Below are positions 15,721 to 24,834 of a DNA stretch of 64,000 nt, in pieces (position 1 is the stretch's first letter; every line of letters begins with the position of its first letter). The stretch lies in assembly GCA_037141915.1 (NCBI GenBank), contig JBAXBP010000001.1:3247-67246 (forward strand), given 5' to 3'. Source of the stretch: CAIRDP01 sp037141915 (lineage in GTDB: Bacteria > Bacteroidota > Bacteroidia > Bacteroidales > FEN-979). Position numbers and translations under genes: made by a program. Under the pieces are notes generated by a model. That model made no database searches. It saw only the letters and a list, made by a program, of their open reading frames with translations, and was not told where the DNA came from.

Positions 15721-16057
15721 TTTTTTAAGATTCAGAATAAACGGTCAATAAGAATTTAGAACAAAGGTAAAGGGAAGACAAGCCTGCTTAGTGTGATTAC
15801 AGCTCAATTATATAAAAGGATTATACCTCAATGTGAAGGTAGTGGTTTTTCAATCAATTCTCCGGGGAATCGAACAAATTTGTTGCAGGAAATCCCAAAA
15901 AAAATACAAGTGCATTTTTTTTCGCAATAAATACTAAAGCACGAAGCATTTAAGCTGATTCATTCTGAAATTCTGCAAAAGAGATGCGGTCCTTCGCGGA
16001 TTCCCGTTTTTACTCCCCTTGTTTGCGAGCTAATTTTATGCAATCAAATTCCAGGGT
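15721..16057. other. 337-base intergenic region
   Basis: It holds divergent promoters for the hydrolase (minus -7 at 15762-15769) and for the outer-membrane-like gene. For the latter, TTTT at 16007-16010 and TAATTTTA at 16031-16038 have a 20-base spacer. The AT-rich middle (about 15890-15945) shows no reading frame, repeat or RNA structure that I can support. Confidence 0.5.
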
Positions 16058-17185
16058 ATGAAAAAGTTTCTCATTTTATCGTTGGCAGTGTTTTTATTGA
16101 AAAGCATGATGGCAATGAATTTCGCAGGTTCAACGGAACCGCTGGCCGGCAGTTTAAATAACAATCCCGACACTGTCAAAAAGAATGCGGCTCACCCATA
16201 CCATGGTTTTCCCGGGCAACGTAAATCCGCAGTCAAAAAAAAGGTTCTGCCAATCGGCACTTTGAAGATCAGGACTGAAATCCCTGCCAGTTTTTCTTAT
16301 GATAAAGATTCAACTCTCACACTTACTCCTTATCATCTCGTAGTAATTTACAAGGTTCCTGTCGGACCACATACACTTACATTCCGTGATTCACTTATGG
16401 AGCGCAGTAAAACGATAATGGTCGACACCGCTACCACCGGATATTATAAATTGCTTAAGGATTCGACCATCTCCGATTCGGTCAGCAGGGGAAAATTCGA
16501 TCCGGGCCATAAGCAACATATGGTCTTACGTTATGAGCCATTCAAGCATGCCATAAGTTTTGATTTTCTTCCGGGTGCCTTTTTTAACGGGAGGGGAATT
16601 GGCCCGAATATCAGGTTTGAGATCGGTTATAATGTCAGCAGGGTTCTGAAGCTGGGTATCGGTACAGGCTACGCTTACTACACTACCCATCTGAAATATA
16701 CAGAATGGGAATGGTTCGTGCCGTCAGGTACCTATGAATCGGAAAACTTCGGGTTTCCTTTTATTCCCCTGTACCTGGATATTGCACTGAACTTTAAATC
16801 CAACAGGACCACGACCTTTTTAAGCTTTAATATTGGCGCCAGTTTTCCATTGGCCGGATCTATAAACTGCAAAGCTACCTACAACGGATCTTCATACGAT
16901 GCATCAACGTATTATCTGAAGATCGACAAGATCCAGGCAGGACTTTATTTTGGAATCGGAGCCGGTATGAAATACTTTTTCACTCCCTTTTTCGAAGGAG
17001 GTGTGGCTGCCGGCTTTAATATGAGCATCAATGCTGTCAGCGGCAATTACTACAATGACCAGGCTTATACAGAGTATGCCTACCCTCATGCAGCACCTCA
17101 CGCCACGACAGGTCTCGGGATCAACCTCATGTTCGGATTTAACCTGGATACAAGGAAATCTCAGGGGAGGCCGCCGTCATGGTGA
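16058..17185 (+). CDS. Outer-membrane beta-barrel-like protein of unknown function
   Basis: The 375-residue protein has a signal peptide (1-19). A PEGA-like N-terminal part (about 60-135) includes GTLKIRTEIPASFSYDKDST and a PVGPHTLTFRD turn. From about residue 165 alternating aromatic strands separated by turns (ISFDFLPGAFFNGRG, LGIGTGYAYYTTH, IPLYLDIALNF, GLGINLMFGFNL) suggest an eight-stranded barrel. It is followed by the two radical SAM genes with gaps of 43 and 18 bases, so the three may be one transcript. I do not recognise a specific family. Confidence 0.7.
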   Translation: MKKFLILSLAVFLLKSMMAMNFAGSTEPLAGSLNNNPDTVKKNAAHPYHGFPGQRKSAVKKKVLPIGTLKIRTEIPASFSYDKDSTLTLTPYHLVVIYKVPVGPHTLTFRDSLMERSKTIMVDTATTGYYKLLKDSTISDSVSRGKFDPGHKQHMVLRYEPFKHAISFDFLPGAFFNGRGIGPNIRFEIGYNVSRVLKLGIGTGYAYYTTHLKYTEWEWFVPSGTYESENFGFPFIPLYLDIALNFKSNRTTTFLSFNIGASFPLAGSINCKATYNGSSYDASTYYLKIDKIQAGLYFGIGAGMKYFFTPFFEGGVAAGFNMSINAVSGNYYNDQAYTEYAYPHAAPHATTGLGINLMFGFNLDTRKSQGRPPSW

Positions 17186-17228
17186 GACCCGGTAATTCAG
17201 GAGGGATATCTTTTAAGTCATAACGATC

Positions 17229-18560
17229 ATGGAAAAAGATATAGAACTGCTGTTAATTATCCCTTCGGCCCTTGACAGGCAGGGGAATCCTGTCAGGCAT
17301 AAAAAATTGCTGCTTCCATCCATTACCATGCCCATGCTTGCCGCTGTCACTCCCGCCGGTGTTTCAATAACCATTATTTATGAGACCATTGAAGATATTC
17401 CCTTCGGGAAAAAATGGGACCTGGTGGGTATTTCAGGAATGGGGTCCGGATCAGTGAGGGCCTGGCAGATCGCTGATGCATTCAGGGAAAACGGAGTCAA
17501 AACGATCATCGGCGGGATTGGGCCGAGTTTGTTTGATCCTGAAATGACGCTCAGGCATGCCGATTGCATCGTTATCGGAGAAGCCGAGGAAATATGGGGC
17601 GAGGTTATTGAGGATTTCAGATCGGGGAGGCTTCAACGTATTTACAGGCAGGAACGCGCATCGGATCTAAGCACCTTGCCCACCCCTAGGTTTGACCTGA
17701 TGAACATGAAGAAAATGGGATTTATGCGCAGCGTGCAAGCGACAAGGGGATGCCCGTATACCTGCAGGTTCTGCTCAGTTTCGGCATTCTACCATGGCGC
17801 ATACAGGAAAAGGCCTGTAGATAAAGTAATACAGGATGTAAGGGCCGCAAAAAAAACGGGCAGCAGGTTCGTGGTGTTTCTCGACGATAATATATTCTTT
17901 GACCATGAGTATAACAGGGAACTATGGACGGCATTGATACCGGAGAAGATCATCTGGATCAGTTCGGCAACGATACATATTGCAGATTACCCCGCAATGC
18001 TTGAACTGGCTTATAAAAGCGGCTGCCGCATGCTTTCGGTCGGGATTGAAACCCTTGACAAACAAAACCTGAAAACCGTGCATAAAAACTGGAACCATCC
18101 CGGTGAATATATCCGGGCCGTTGAGATCCTGAGGGCTAATCACATCATGGTATCGGCTTCGATCATGCTGGGAATGGACCATGATACAAAAGAAACTTTT
18201 AACCATGTGTTCGAATTCCTGATGGAAGGCTGTGTCCCTATCCCCCGCATCATGATCATCACCCCGATCCCGGGAACGCCATACTTTTCGGAACTTGAAA
18301 AGGAAAACAGGATCATCAACCATGACTTCAGCAAGTATACCGGGGGAATAGTCGTATTCCAGCCTAAGAACATGAATGCGGAAGAACTGGAAGAGGGATA
18401 CTGGAAAATGTATTCGGAAGTATTTACTCCGAAAAATATATTCCGGCGGATGTCAAAAAATATTACCGGGCAGAACCCCATGATCATCGCGGGGCTGTTT
18501 GTAACCAACTTCAACTATCGCAAGCAAATACAAAAACGGGTTGTTCCCGGGATCACCTGA
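17229..18560 (+). CDS. B12-binding-type radical SAM protein 1
   Basis: The 443-residue protein has an N-terminal Rossmann-like cobalamin-binding fold (about 1-150), seen in VGISGMGSGSVRAWQIADAF and IIGGIGPSLFDPE. The usual DxHxxG cobalt-ligand motif is not visible. The radical SAM core follows, with the cluster motif CPYTCRFC (CxxxCxxC) near residue 175 and MLSVGIETLDKQNL in the barrel. Such enzymes do methylations or carbon-skeleton chemistry on lipids, tetrapyrroles and other targets; the substrate is unknown. The second radical SAM gene starts 18 bases after this stop. The pair being in one operon suggests two successive steps on one compound. Confidence 0.87.
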   Translation: MEKDIELLLIIPSALDRQGNPVRHKKLLLPSITMPMLAAVTPAGVSITIIYETIEDIPFGKKWDLVGISGMGSGSVRAWQIADAFRENGVKTIIGGIGPSLFDPEMTLRHADCIVIGEAEEIWGEVIEDFRSGRLQRIYRQERASDLSTLPTPRFDLMNMKKMGFMRSVQATRGCPYTCRFCSVSAFYHGAYRKRPVDKVIQDVRAAKKTGSRFVVFLDDNIFFDHEYNRELWTALIPEKIIWISSATIHIADYPAMLELAYKSGCRMLSVGIETLDKQNLKTVHKNWNHPGEYIRAVEILRANHIMVSASIMLGMDHDTKETFNHVFEFLMEGCVPIPRIMIITPIPGTPYFSELEKENRIINHDFSKYTGGIVVFQPKNMNAEELEEGYWKMYSEVFTPKNIFRRMSKNITGQNPMIIAGLFVTNFNYRKQIQKRVVPGIT

Positions 18561-18578
18561 TCCACATACAAAAACAAA

Positions 18579-19955
18579 ATGGAATCAAAAGCAAAAACCA
18601 TAGCGGTGATTAACACCCTGGCCAATGTGTACTCGGAACACAGGGAATATACAGGCTTCTTTTCAAAGATCAGGACAGCCGAGTGGAGCAATATCTTTGT
18701 TTCACCTGCTGTGTTACTGATTGCGACAATCCTGAAGCAGGCGGGGCATCAGGTTGCTATATACAATGATGTTAATAATGAGGTGGCCCCTGAGAACATA
18801 CACGAGGAGATTATCCTGATCTCCAGTATCACTCCATCGGCAAAAAGGGCATATGAAATCGCCGGGCTCTTCCCCGGCAGGAAGATTATTCTGGGTGGAG
18901 TGCATGTTTCGGTGCTTCCCGAAGAAGCCGCTCAATATGCCGATCACGTGGTGGTAGGTGAATGTGAACATATCCTGGCCGACCTGGTTGAAGGAAGGAT
19001 AAAAGATAAAATCGTGTATTGCGAAAAAGTGCAGGACCTTGATGGCCTGCCTTTCCTCGACCATTCCCTGCTGAAGAATTTGCCCGATATAGTACCGGTG
19101 CAATCTTCGCGCGGCTGCAATTTCAAATGCAATTATTGCACGGTTGCTTCCATGTACGGCCGGTACCGGTCGCGAAGCCCAGAAAACATTATCAGGGAGT
19201 TATTGCAATTTACAGAAACATACGGGAAGATCAATAAAATCGATTTCAGGATAGACGCTGATTTTACCTTCATAAGAAAAAGGGCTATTGAAATTATTGG
19301 CAGGATGAAAGCCGAAGGGATAAAGCCCAAAGCTATAGCAGCCAATTCGCGGCTGCAGGTATATAAAGATCACGAGTTGCTTTCCTGCCTGTCGGATCAG
19401 AATGTCACTCTTTGCATCGGCATTGAATCCCTGGACCAGGATACACTTGACAGCTACTGCAAGGAACAGAAAGAATCGGAAATCCTCGAGGCTATTAAAA
19501 CCTTCCATGACTATAATATCAAGGTTATGGGATATTTGATTTTCGGCTCGGACCGGGATACCAAAGATACCCTGAAGCGCTATTCCGAATTCATTCATAA
19601 ATCGGCTATTGATTTTTTCCAGGTTTCCCTGCTAACTCCTTACCCCGGGACCGGCCTGTACAGGAATCTACTATCACAAAAAAGGATATTCACTACAGAC
19701 TGGGCCTATTATGACGGACTGCACATTACGTTTCACCCGGCGATGATGAGCGCTTACGAGATGCAAACCGAATTCCTGGATTTTTACCAGAAAGAGTTTT
19801 CATTAAAATTCCTTCTGAACCCGAGATGGCTTTTCAATATGGAAATCCTGCAAAATAAATTTCTTATCTACACCCTGAAAAAAATGTTTGCCGAAGACAT
19901 GATCAGGTATTCAAGTTATCTGAAAACATTGGACGACAAGGCAATTGAGTTTTAG
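18579..19955 (+). CDS. B12-binding-type radical SAM protein 2
   Basis: The 458-residue protein shares the layout of the preceding gene. A B12-type N-terminal domain contains LATILKQAGHQVAIYND and KIILGGVHVSVLPEEAA, and a radical SAM core has CNFKCNYC near residue 184. In the barrel, LCIGIESLDQDTLDSY and LTPYPGTGLYRNL are normal for the B12-radical SAM class. DxHxxG is again not obvious. The two proteins differ strongly in sequence, so this is not a recent duplication. It converges on the T9SS cargo gene at 20024; the hairpin between them may end both transcripts. Confidence 0.87.
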   Translation: MESKAKTIAVINTLANVYSEHREYTGFFSKIRTAEWSNIFVSPAVLLIATILKQAGHQVAIYNDVNNEVAPENIHEEIILISSITPSAKRAYEIAGLFPGRKIILGGVHVSVLPEEAAQYADHVVVGECEHILADLVEGRIKDKIVYCEKVQDLDGLPFLDHSLLKNLPDIVPVQSSRGCNFKCNYCTVASMYGRYRSRSPENIIRELLQFTETYGKINKIDFRIDADFTFIRKRAIEIIGRMKAEGIKPKAIAANSRLQVYKDHELLSCLSDQNVTLCIGIESLDQDTLDSYCKEQKESEILEAIKTFHDYNIKVMGYLIFGSDRDTKDTLKRYSEFIHKSAIDFFQVSLLTPYPGTGLYRNLLSQKRIFTTDWAYYDGLHITFHPAMMSAYEMQTEFLDFYQKEFSLKFLLNPRWLFNMEILQNKFLIYTLKKMFAEDMIRYSSYLKTLDDKAIEF

Positions 19956-19975
19956 AAGCAATAATTGGATGCAAT

Positions 19976-19998
19976 AAAAAAGGCGGCACAAGGCCGCC
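19976..19998 (-). terminator. Intrinsic terminator of the repeat-rich T9SS cargo gene
   Basis: GGCGGC (19982-19987) and GCCGCC (19993-19998) form a GC-rich stem with loop ACAAG. On the minus strand it is followed by six T (plus-strand A run 19976-19981). On the plus strand the following bases are CTTTCC, so it is weaker for the radical SAM operon. Confidence 0.8.
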
Positions 19999-20023
19999 CT
20001 TTCCTGTAAATCCTTCAATGTCC

Positions 20024-21502
20024 TCACCTTTTCACTAATTTTCTTACCTGGACTTTGTCATCCGCAGTTAGTTTTATAAGGTAAACACCCTGTGCAAGTT
20101 TGCTTATATCAACCCTTGTTGTAGTCTGATCAAGAACCTGTTGCAGCAATTCCCGCCCGTTGAGATCGAGAATTGACATATGACCTGGTGAAGACTGCCC
20201 TGAAGCTTTAATGATTATTTGATCTGTTGCAGGATTAGGGGCCACAGAAAAAATTCCTGCGTTTGATTCTTTACTTTCAATGCCGTTGAGGAAGGATCTG
20301 AAACCGGCTTCGAAACGGTGAATGTCAGAGAAATAGTCTATGTAATTTTGTTGTGAGTAGATAAATATGAATCCCATATCGGGAATCCAGGAACCGCCTT
20401 GCAAAGATTCAAACTTCCCGCTGAGGGAATTCCCGTTTGCATCGTAAGTGTAGGTATAACGTGAATCATTGATCCAGCTGTCGTATAACCAGTCCTGCAT
20501 AAGTAAAGTCAGCATATTCCCGTTTGAGTCGTATGTATAAGCATATCTCCATAAATACATCCAGCCGTTACTCTGCCAAAGTTCGTCCAGTTCGGTAAGC
20601 ATTGCGCTGTTTGCATTATAAGTCCAGGTATATCTCCAATCATTCTCCCATGCATTTTGAACCCATTGTTCATCCAATTCGGAAGTTTGATTTCCTTTTG
20701 TGTCGTACGTATAAGAATACCTTGAATAGTTCCTCCATTCTATACTTACAGTACTCATGTTGATCTCCCTCAATTCAGTTAATAAATTAAAGCCTGCATC
20801 ATAGGTATAAGTAAACCGCCACATCGAAATCCAGGCACTGCCGTTCCATTGTTCATCAAGCTCGGTCAGCATATTTCCATTGTTATTATACGTATAGGTG
20901 TACCTCGAGGAATTTACCCAGTTGGTGTTCCAATCTTCATAAAGTTCGGTAAGCATGTTCCCGCCTGTGTCGTAAGTGAAGCTATACCTGGCATTATTCA
21001 CCCATGCGGTGCCCGAATTTGATTCTAACAGCTCAGTCAGAAGATTTCCCCCTGAATCCCAGGTCAATGTGATTCTCGAAAAGCCCCGCCACATGTCAAC
21101 AGACCAAATCTCTTGTAATCCCGACAAAGGCAGCCCGCTTGCATTATAAGTGAATGATATCCTGTACTCATTAGCCCAGGAATTGGATTGCCATTTTTTA
21201 GCAAGTTGGGTCAGGATATTGCCATTTGCATCAAAAGTTTTTGTGAGATTTTCAAACAACCCCAATGTATCATAAGTGACAATGGAATCCCAATCCCATC
21301 TGAGGGATTTGGATTTTGATAGCATTATTTCATTTAACCGTGTTTGCAGATGACTGCTCCCGTTAATCCGGATGTGCACGATTTTGGCAGGTTTTTCACT
21401 ACCCTTTCCAATCCTGATCCCTGGTCTTTCATGCTTTGTGTGACTACTTGCAAAGGAAATGCTGCAGAGGAAAATAAAACATAAAAAAAGTAAATTTTTC
21501 AT
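20024..21502 (-). CDS. Repeat-rich secreted protein (YD-like repeats) with T9SS sorting domain
   Basis: The 492-residue protein has a signal peptide (1-18). About eight repeats of 35-45 residues then fill residues 85-385. Each has the pattern W-x-RYTYTYD-x-NGN-MLTEL-x-E-W, resembling RHS/YD units seen in Bacteroidota surface proteins. The end is a T9SS type A domain (NPATDQIIIKASG, then ILDLNGREL, ending VRKLVKR). The repeats probably form a beta spiral; binding or structural roles are possible, and no enzyme motif is visible. An unusually good Shine-Dalgarno sequence supports the start. Confidence 0.8.
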   Translation of the reverse strand: MKNLLFLCFIFLCSISFASSHTKHERPGIRIGKGSEKPAKIVHIRINGSSHLQTRLNEIMLSKSKSLRWDWDSIVTYDTLGLFENLTKTFDANGNILTQLAKKWQSNSWANEYRISFTYNASGLPLSGLQEIWSVDMWRGFSRITLTWDSGGNLLTELLESNSGTAWVNNARYSFTYDTGGNMLTELYEDWNTNWVNSSRYTYTYNNNGNMLTELDEQWNGSAWISMWRFTYTYDAGFNLLTELREINMSTVSIEWRNYSRYSYTYDTKGNQTSELDEQWVQNAWENDWRYTWTYNANSAMLTELDELWQSNGWMYLWRYAYTYDSNGNMLTLLMQDWLYDSWINDSRYTYTYDANGNSLSGKFESLQGGSWIPDMGFIFIYSQQNYIDYFSDIHRFEAGFRSFLNGIESKESNAGIFSVAPNPATDQIIIKASGQSSPGHMSILDLNGRELLQQVLDQTTTRVDISKLAQGVYLIKLTADDKVQVRKLVKR

Positions 21503-21886
21503 AAGGACCTCCTTTTAATTTATCTGTTATTAACAAAACCTTGTTTATTGCATGAATTTCATTTATACCTGAAATCACGCTCAAACAAATTTAAGACCGG
21601 AGGGATACCGGAAGAAACGGAATACTGCAAAGGTGTTGCAGGTTCAGGGAAGAATCGCGAATCCCCCGGAGGATTTCCAGGGATTATGCATCAATCACTG
21701 CGCAGATTGCCGGGAGAAAGAAAAAAGACAGTAATGTTTTGAAAAATCGCAAAACGTTTTCTTGAATTTTGCATTTATTGCAAAAGAAATTTCAATCAAA
21801 CCCTGTAAATCCCGGTCATATCGGGCAGAACCCGGGTCAGGAGTTCTGCCCCGGGCGTTCATGCCGGTCTGCTTCAGTTCTACCTG
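21503..21886. other. 384-base intergenic region with one strong inverted repeat
   Basis: GGGCAGAAC (21823-21831) and GTTCTGCCC (21843-21851) form a perfect 9-base-pair stem with an 11-base loop, 36 bases past the stop of the cytochrome c gene on the minus strand. No T-tract follows. The rest contains a short plus-strand frame without family resemblance that I do not call. Confidence 0.5.
21507..21514 (-). promoter_or_regulatory. Strong ribosome binding site
   Basis: The minus strand reads AAGGAGGT four bases before the ATG of the gene ending at 20024. Such a complete Shine-Dalgarno sequence is rare in this window, where most starts have none. Confidence 0.7.
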
Positions 21887-22870
21887 TTATTTCTTCGCTG
21901 GCGTGTAAACTACCACCTCATTTTTAATGGGCTTCGTGGTCTTCAGGTAAGCAAAAACAGCCTGAAGGTCCTTGTCGGTCATTTTGCCGTACATAGTCCA
22001 GGGCATGATTGAATTGAATTTCCCCGGTTCAACTTTGGTGTTAAGGGTCAGGGAGTCGCTGTGGATTCGGAAATAATGGATGAACATGTCATCTTTCCAG
22101 GCTCCGATTCCTGTTTGTTCATCGGGTGTGATATTGCTTGATCGAACTATCGAACCATCAGGGAAAGGGAATTCCCTCCCTCCTCCGAATTCAGTTCCTG
22201 CAACCAGGCTGCCTTTGTCGACTTTGGTATGGCAATCCACGCAGGCTGCTGCCGTGGTCAGGTATTTCCCATAATTCACCACATCGGTTTCCTGAGGAAG
22301 CTTGGAAGGGGTGGCTTTATGAGGCATTGTGTTAATGATGAAATTCATAGGGAAATCGGATGATGATTCGGGGACCTGGTTTTTTATTGGTTTCAGGGTC
22401 CTGAGATAAGCAATAATACATTTTATGTCTTCTTCGTCCATCAGGCCGTAATAATGGTAAGGCATTACCGGAAAAATAGCTTTGCCTTTTTTGGAAACCC
22501 CGGTGGTGATGGCCCTGAAGAGTTCTCCGTCAGAATTATTGGCTATCCCTTCGGGGGTGATATTGGTAGCATAATATACCCCGGGAAAACCGAATTTCTG
22601 ATCAAATACGTCACCTCCCATTCCTATTGTTCCTTCCATCGGAGGACCTGAAAATCTTGACCAGTCGCGTTTTGAATGGCAATCGATACAAATAGTCACA
22701 TGATTGGCAAGGTATTCCCCCCTGGCGATCCTTTCGGGGGTCAATTCGACCTTTAGATCCGGCGCAGATCCGACATTGGGCAGGGCAAACCTCAGGTAAC
22801 AAAGGGCCACAGCCAAAACAATAACAATGATTATTACAATCCAGAGTAAAATCTTCTTTGCTTTTTTCAT
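21887..22870 (-). CDS. Membrane-anchored dihaem cytochrome c
   Basis: The 327-residue protein has an N-terminal membrane anchor (about 5-28, KKILLWIVIIIVIVLAVALC) and two class I cytochrome c domains. Haem-binding motifs are CIDCH near residue 61 and CVDCH near 212. Candidate axial Met residues lie in VMPYHYYGLMDEED and IMPWTMYGKMTDKD. It should sit on the periplasmic face and carry electrons. Similar dihaem subunits accompany periplasmic dehydrogenases, but none is adjacent. TspO follows upstream on the same strand with a 95-base gap. Confidence 0.87.
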   Translation of the reverse strand: MKKAKKILLWIVIIIVIVLAVALCYLRFALPNVGSAPDLKVELTPERIARGEYLANHVTICIDCHSKRDWSRFSGPPMEGTIGMGGDVFDQKFGFPGVYYATNITPEGIANNSDGELFRAITTGVSKKGKAIFPVMPYHYYGLMDEEDIKCIIAYLRTLKPIKNQVPESSSDFPMNFIINTMPHKATPSKLPQETDVVNYGKYLTTAAACVDCHTKVDKGSLVAGTEFGGGREFPFPDGSIVRSSNITPDEQTGIGAWKDDMFIHYFRIHSDSLTLNTKVEPGKFNSIMPWTMYGKMTDKDLQAVFAYLKTTKPIKNEVVVYTPAKK

Positions 22871-22965
22871 AGTTCCGGTTTTAAAGGATTAATGATTAAA
22901 CGATTTTATTCTGAATGCGGAATGGTATAGTAATCCCAGGAAAGTGCGGTGATGATCATTGCATT

Positions 22966-23439
22966 TCAGTTTAGTTTGAAAAACGCTGCATTCAGTATTG
23001 TTGCAAAACTAACCCAAAGAAAATAAGGGATATTAATATAGGCTGCGGCGGGCTTGATCCTGTAAAAGAGTGAGATCATAACGGGTATGCATAGCCAAAG
23101 AATTACGATATCCATCAGAGCAAGCCCGATGTGCTTAAAATAGAAAAAGAAGAAACTCCAGGCAAAGTTAAGGAGGAGCTGAATGAAATAAACGGCAAGG
23201 GCCCATGATTTCGCCTTACTTGCCGGCTGGCACCAGATCAGGTAAAATGAGACTCCCATCAGGATGTATAAAACAGTCCAAACAGGACCAAAAATCCAGT
23301 TTGGCGGGCTTATGGCCGGGGAGGTCAGTGAAGCATACCATACAGGTATTGCATTTGAAGTGAAGAAGCCTGAAACGGCTCCGATCAAAAGCGGTAAAGA
23401 AAGGGAAATAAGAAGCCTGATAATATTCATGGTCTTCAT
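22966..23439 (-). CDS. tspO: TspO/MBR family membrane protein
   Basis: The 157-residue protein has five membrane segments and the family's conserved features: WYASLTSPAISPPNWIFGPVWTVLYILMG split over helices 1-2 (the W..L..P...PP...F..VW pattern) and LLLNFAWSFFFF in helix 4. TspO proteins bind porphyrins and related ligands and respond to oxidative or light stress. It stands between the second KAS III gene (20-base gap) and the dihaem cytochrome. A link to haem handling is plausible but not shown. Confidence 0.93.
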   Translation of the reverse strand: MKTMNIIRLLISLSLPLLIGAVSGFFTSNAIPVWYASLTSPAISPPNWIFGPVWTVLYILMGVSFYLIWCQPASKAKSWALAVYFIQLLLNFAWSFFFFYFKHIGLALMDIVILWLCIPVMISLFYRIKPAAAYINIPYFLWVSFATILNAAFFKLN

Positions 23440-23459
23440 GCGGGCGGATTGAAGTTCAT

Positions 23460-24542
23460 TTACATTTTATAAACCAATGCATTGATGTTCATTCCGGCCC
23501 CGACGGAGGCCAGAACAATAGTATCCCCTTTCTTAATTTTATGGGTGTTCATCTTCTTCTTAAGGATGAGGTCGAGAAGGGTAGGAACTGTTGCAACCGA
23601 AGAATTACCCAGCCATGAAATCGTCATAGGCATGACGTTTTCAGGTATATCATCAATACCATAAAGTGTATAAAGCCTTTGCAATATCGCATCATCCATT
23701 TTCCCGTTGGCCTGATGGATCAGTACTTTTTTAATGTCGCGGAGACTTACTTTGCTCTTTTCCAGGCAGTCTTTGATCGCCTGTGGAACTGTTTCAAGGG
23801 CATACTGGTATAGTCTCCTGCCGTTCATTTTTAAAAACATTTCTTCATGCTCAGCACCTGATGGCTTATATGATTTGCCCATGAAAAGCATTTTGGAATA
23901 CAGGAAGGTATCTGAACGTGTTTTGTGCGCCAGGATACCGATTGGAGTGCTGCTCTTCCTTGCTTCCAGAACAGCCGCGCCTGCCCCGTCGGAATAAAGC
24001 ATACTGTCCCTGTCGTGAGGGTCGGAAACCCTGGATAAAATTTCTGCCCCGATAACCAGGATTTTCTTGGCATCTCCTGATTTTATATAATAATCGGCTT
24101 GTATCATTGCCTGCAGCCAGCCGGGACATCCAAAAGGCAGATCGTAAGCTACCGTACCGGGATTTTTTATGCCAAGCTGAAACTTGACCCGGGAAGCAAG
24201 GCTGGGTACAATATCCAGTTGCTTATTGCCTTTACGTACGTCACCGAAATTGTGAGCAACAATGATGTAATCGAGTTCTTCCTTGTCGATTTCGGCAGAT
24301 TTAATGGCCTCAACAGCCGCAAACCCTGCCAGGTCGGAGGTTACGAGGCTGCCTGATGCATAACGTCTTTCGGCAATTGTTGAAATTTCCTCAAATTTAT
24401 CAATGATCTCGCGATTCGTTTTATCGAGTTTTTTCCCGGATGTATCATAGAATTCAGCGGCAAGAAAATCTTCATTTTTAACAAGCTTTGAAGGGATATA
24501 AGACCCGGTTCCTGTGATAATACTGTAAATGTTTTTCTCCAT
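23460..24542 (-). CDS. KAS III family synthase (FabH-like)
   Basis: The 360-residue form starts at the ATG at 24540-24542 (MEKNIYSIITGTGSYIPSK), which is the normal start of the family; an earlier in-frame codon would add 28 residues with no family match. The triad is Cys139 in DLPFGCPGWL, His in LIHQANGKMD near 280 and Asn in WLGNSSVATVP near 310. The Cys loop reads FGCPG rather than the AACAG of housekeeping FabH. It therefore likely uses a different substrate, as in secondary lipid or head-to-head condensing enzymes. TspO follows downstream. Confidence 0.82.
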   Translation of the reverse strand: MEKNIYSIITGTGSYIPSKLVKNEDFLAAEFYDTSGKKLDKTNREIIDKFEEISTIAERRYASGSLVTSDLAGFAAVEAIKSAEIDKEELDYIIVAHNFGDVRKGNKQLDIVPSLASRVKFQLGIKNPGTVAYDLPFGCPGWLQAMIQADYYIKSGDAKKILVIGAEILSRVSDPHDRDSMLYSDGAGAAVLEARKSSTPIGILAHKTRSDTFLYSKMLFMGKSYKPSGAEHEEMFLKMNGRRLYQYALETVPQAIKDCLEKSKVSLRDIKKVLIHQANGKMDDAILQRLYTLYGIDDIPENVMPMTISWLGNSSVATVPTLLDLILKKKMNTHKIKKGDTIVLASVGAGMNINALVYKM

Positions 24543-24684
24543 ATAAAAATGATGTACGCCTTTGATTACTTGCTTGAAAATTATGCTTTTCCCGGTTGAT
24601 TTTGGATTTTTTTCAACCGGTTCCAACTGTCCATCACGTATTTAAGCTTTTTAGAAAAGGATTTTTTAATGCCAAATATTTTTA

Positions 24685-24715
24685 CAAATATACTTTTTTC
24701 AATATATTTTACAAG
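24685..24715 (-). promoter_or_regulatory. Promoter of the second KAS III gene
   Basis: On the minus strand TATATTTG (24685-24692) is an exact -7 element and CTTG (24712-24715) matches three of four -33 bases with a 19-base spacer. The remainder of the region 24543-24834 is AT-rich and shows nothing else. Confidence 0.5.
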
Positions 24716-24834
24716 TAAAAATAAGCGGGTGCAGCTAAGATTTCTACAAAGAATAGCCGGAAAGAGGGTAATGAATTAGTGAGGCAGGATATTCCCGTAT
24801 GGATTTCAGGATCGGAAAAATCAGGCATACCCTG

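Noticed and set aside
19976..19998. Riboswitch or small RNA between the radical SAM and T9SS genes
   Set aside because: The short GC stem with a T run fits a plain terminator.
21548..21742. Plus-strand 64-codon open frame in the gene-free region
   Set aside because: It has no family resemblance, no promoter or ribosome binding site and low-complexity basic composition.
13319..24542. One large lipid biosynthetic cluster joining both KAS III genes and the radical SAM pair
   Set aside because: The genes are on both strands and interrupted by a hydrolase, a T9SS cargo and a cytochrome; nothing in the sequence ties them together beyond proximity.
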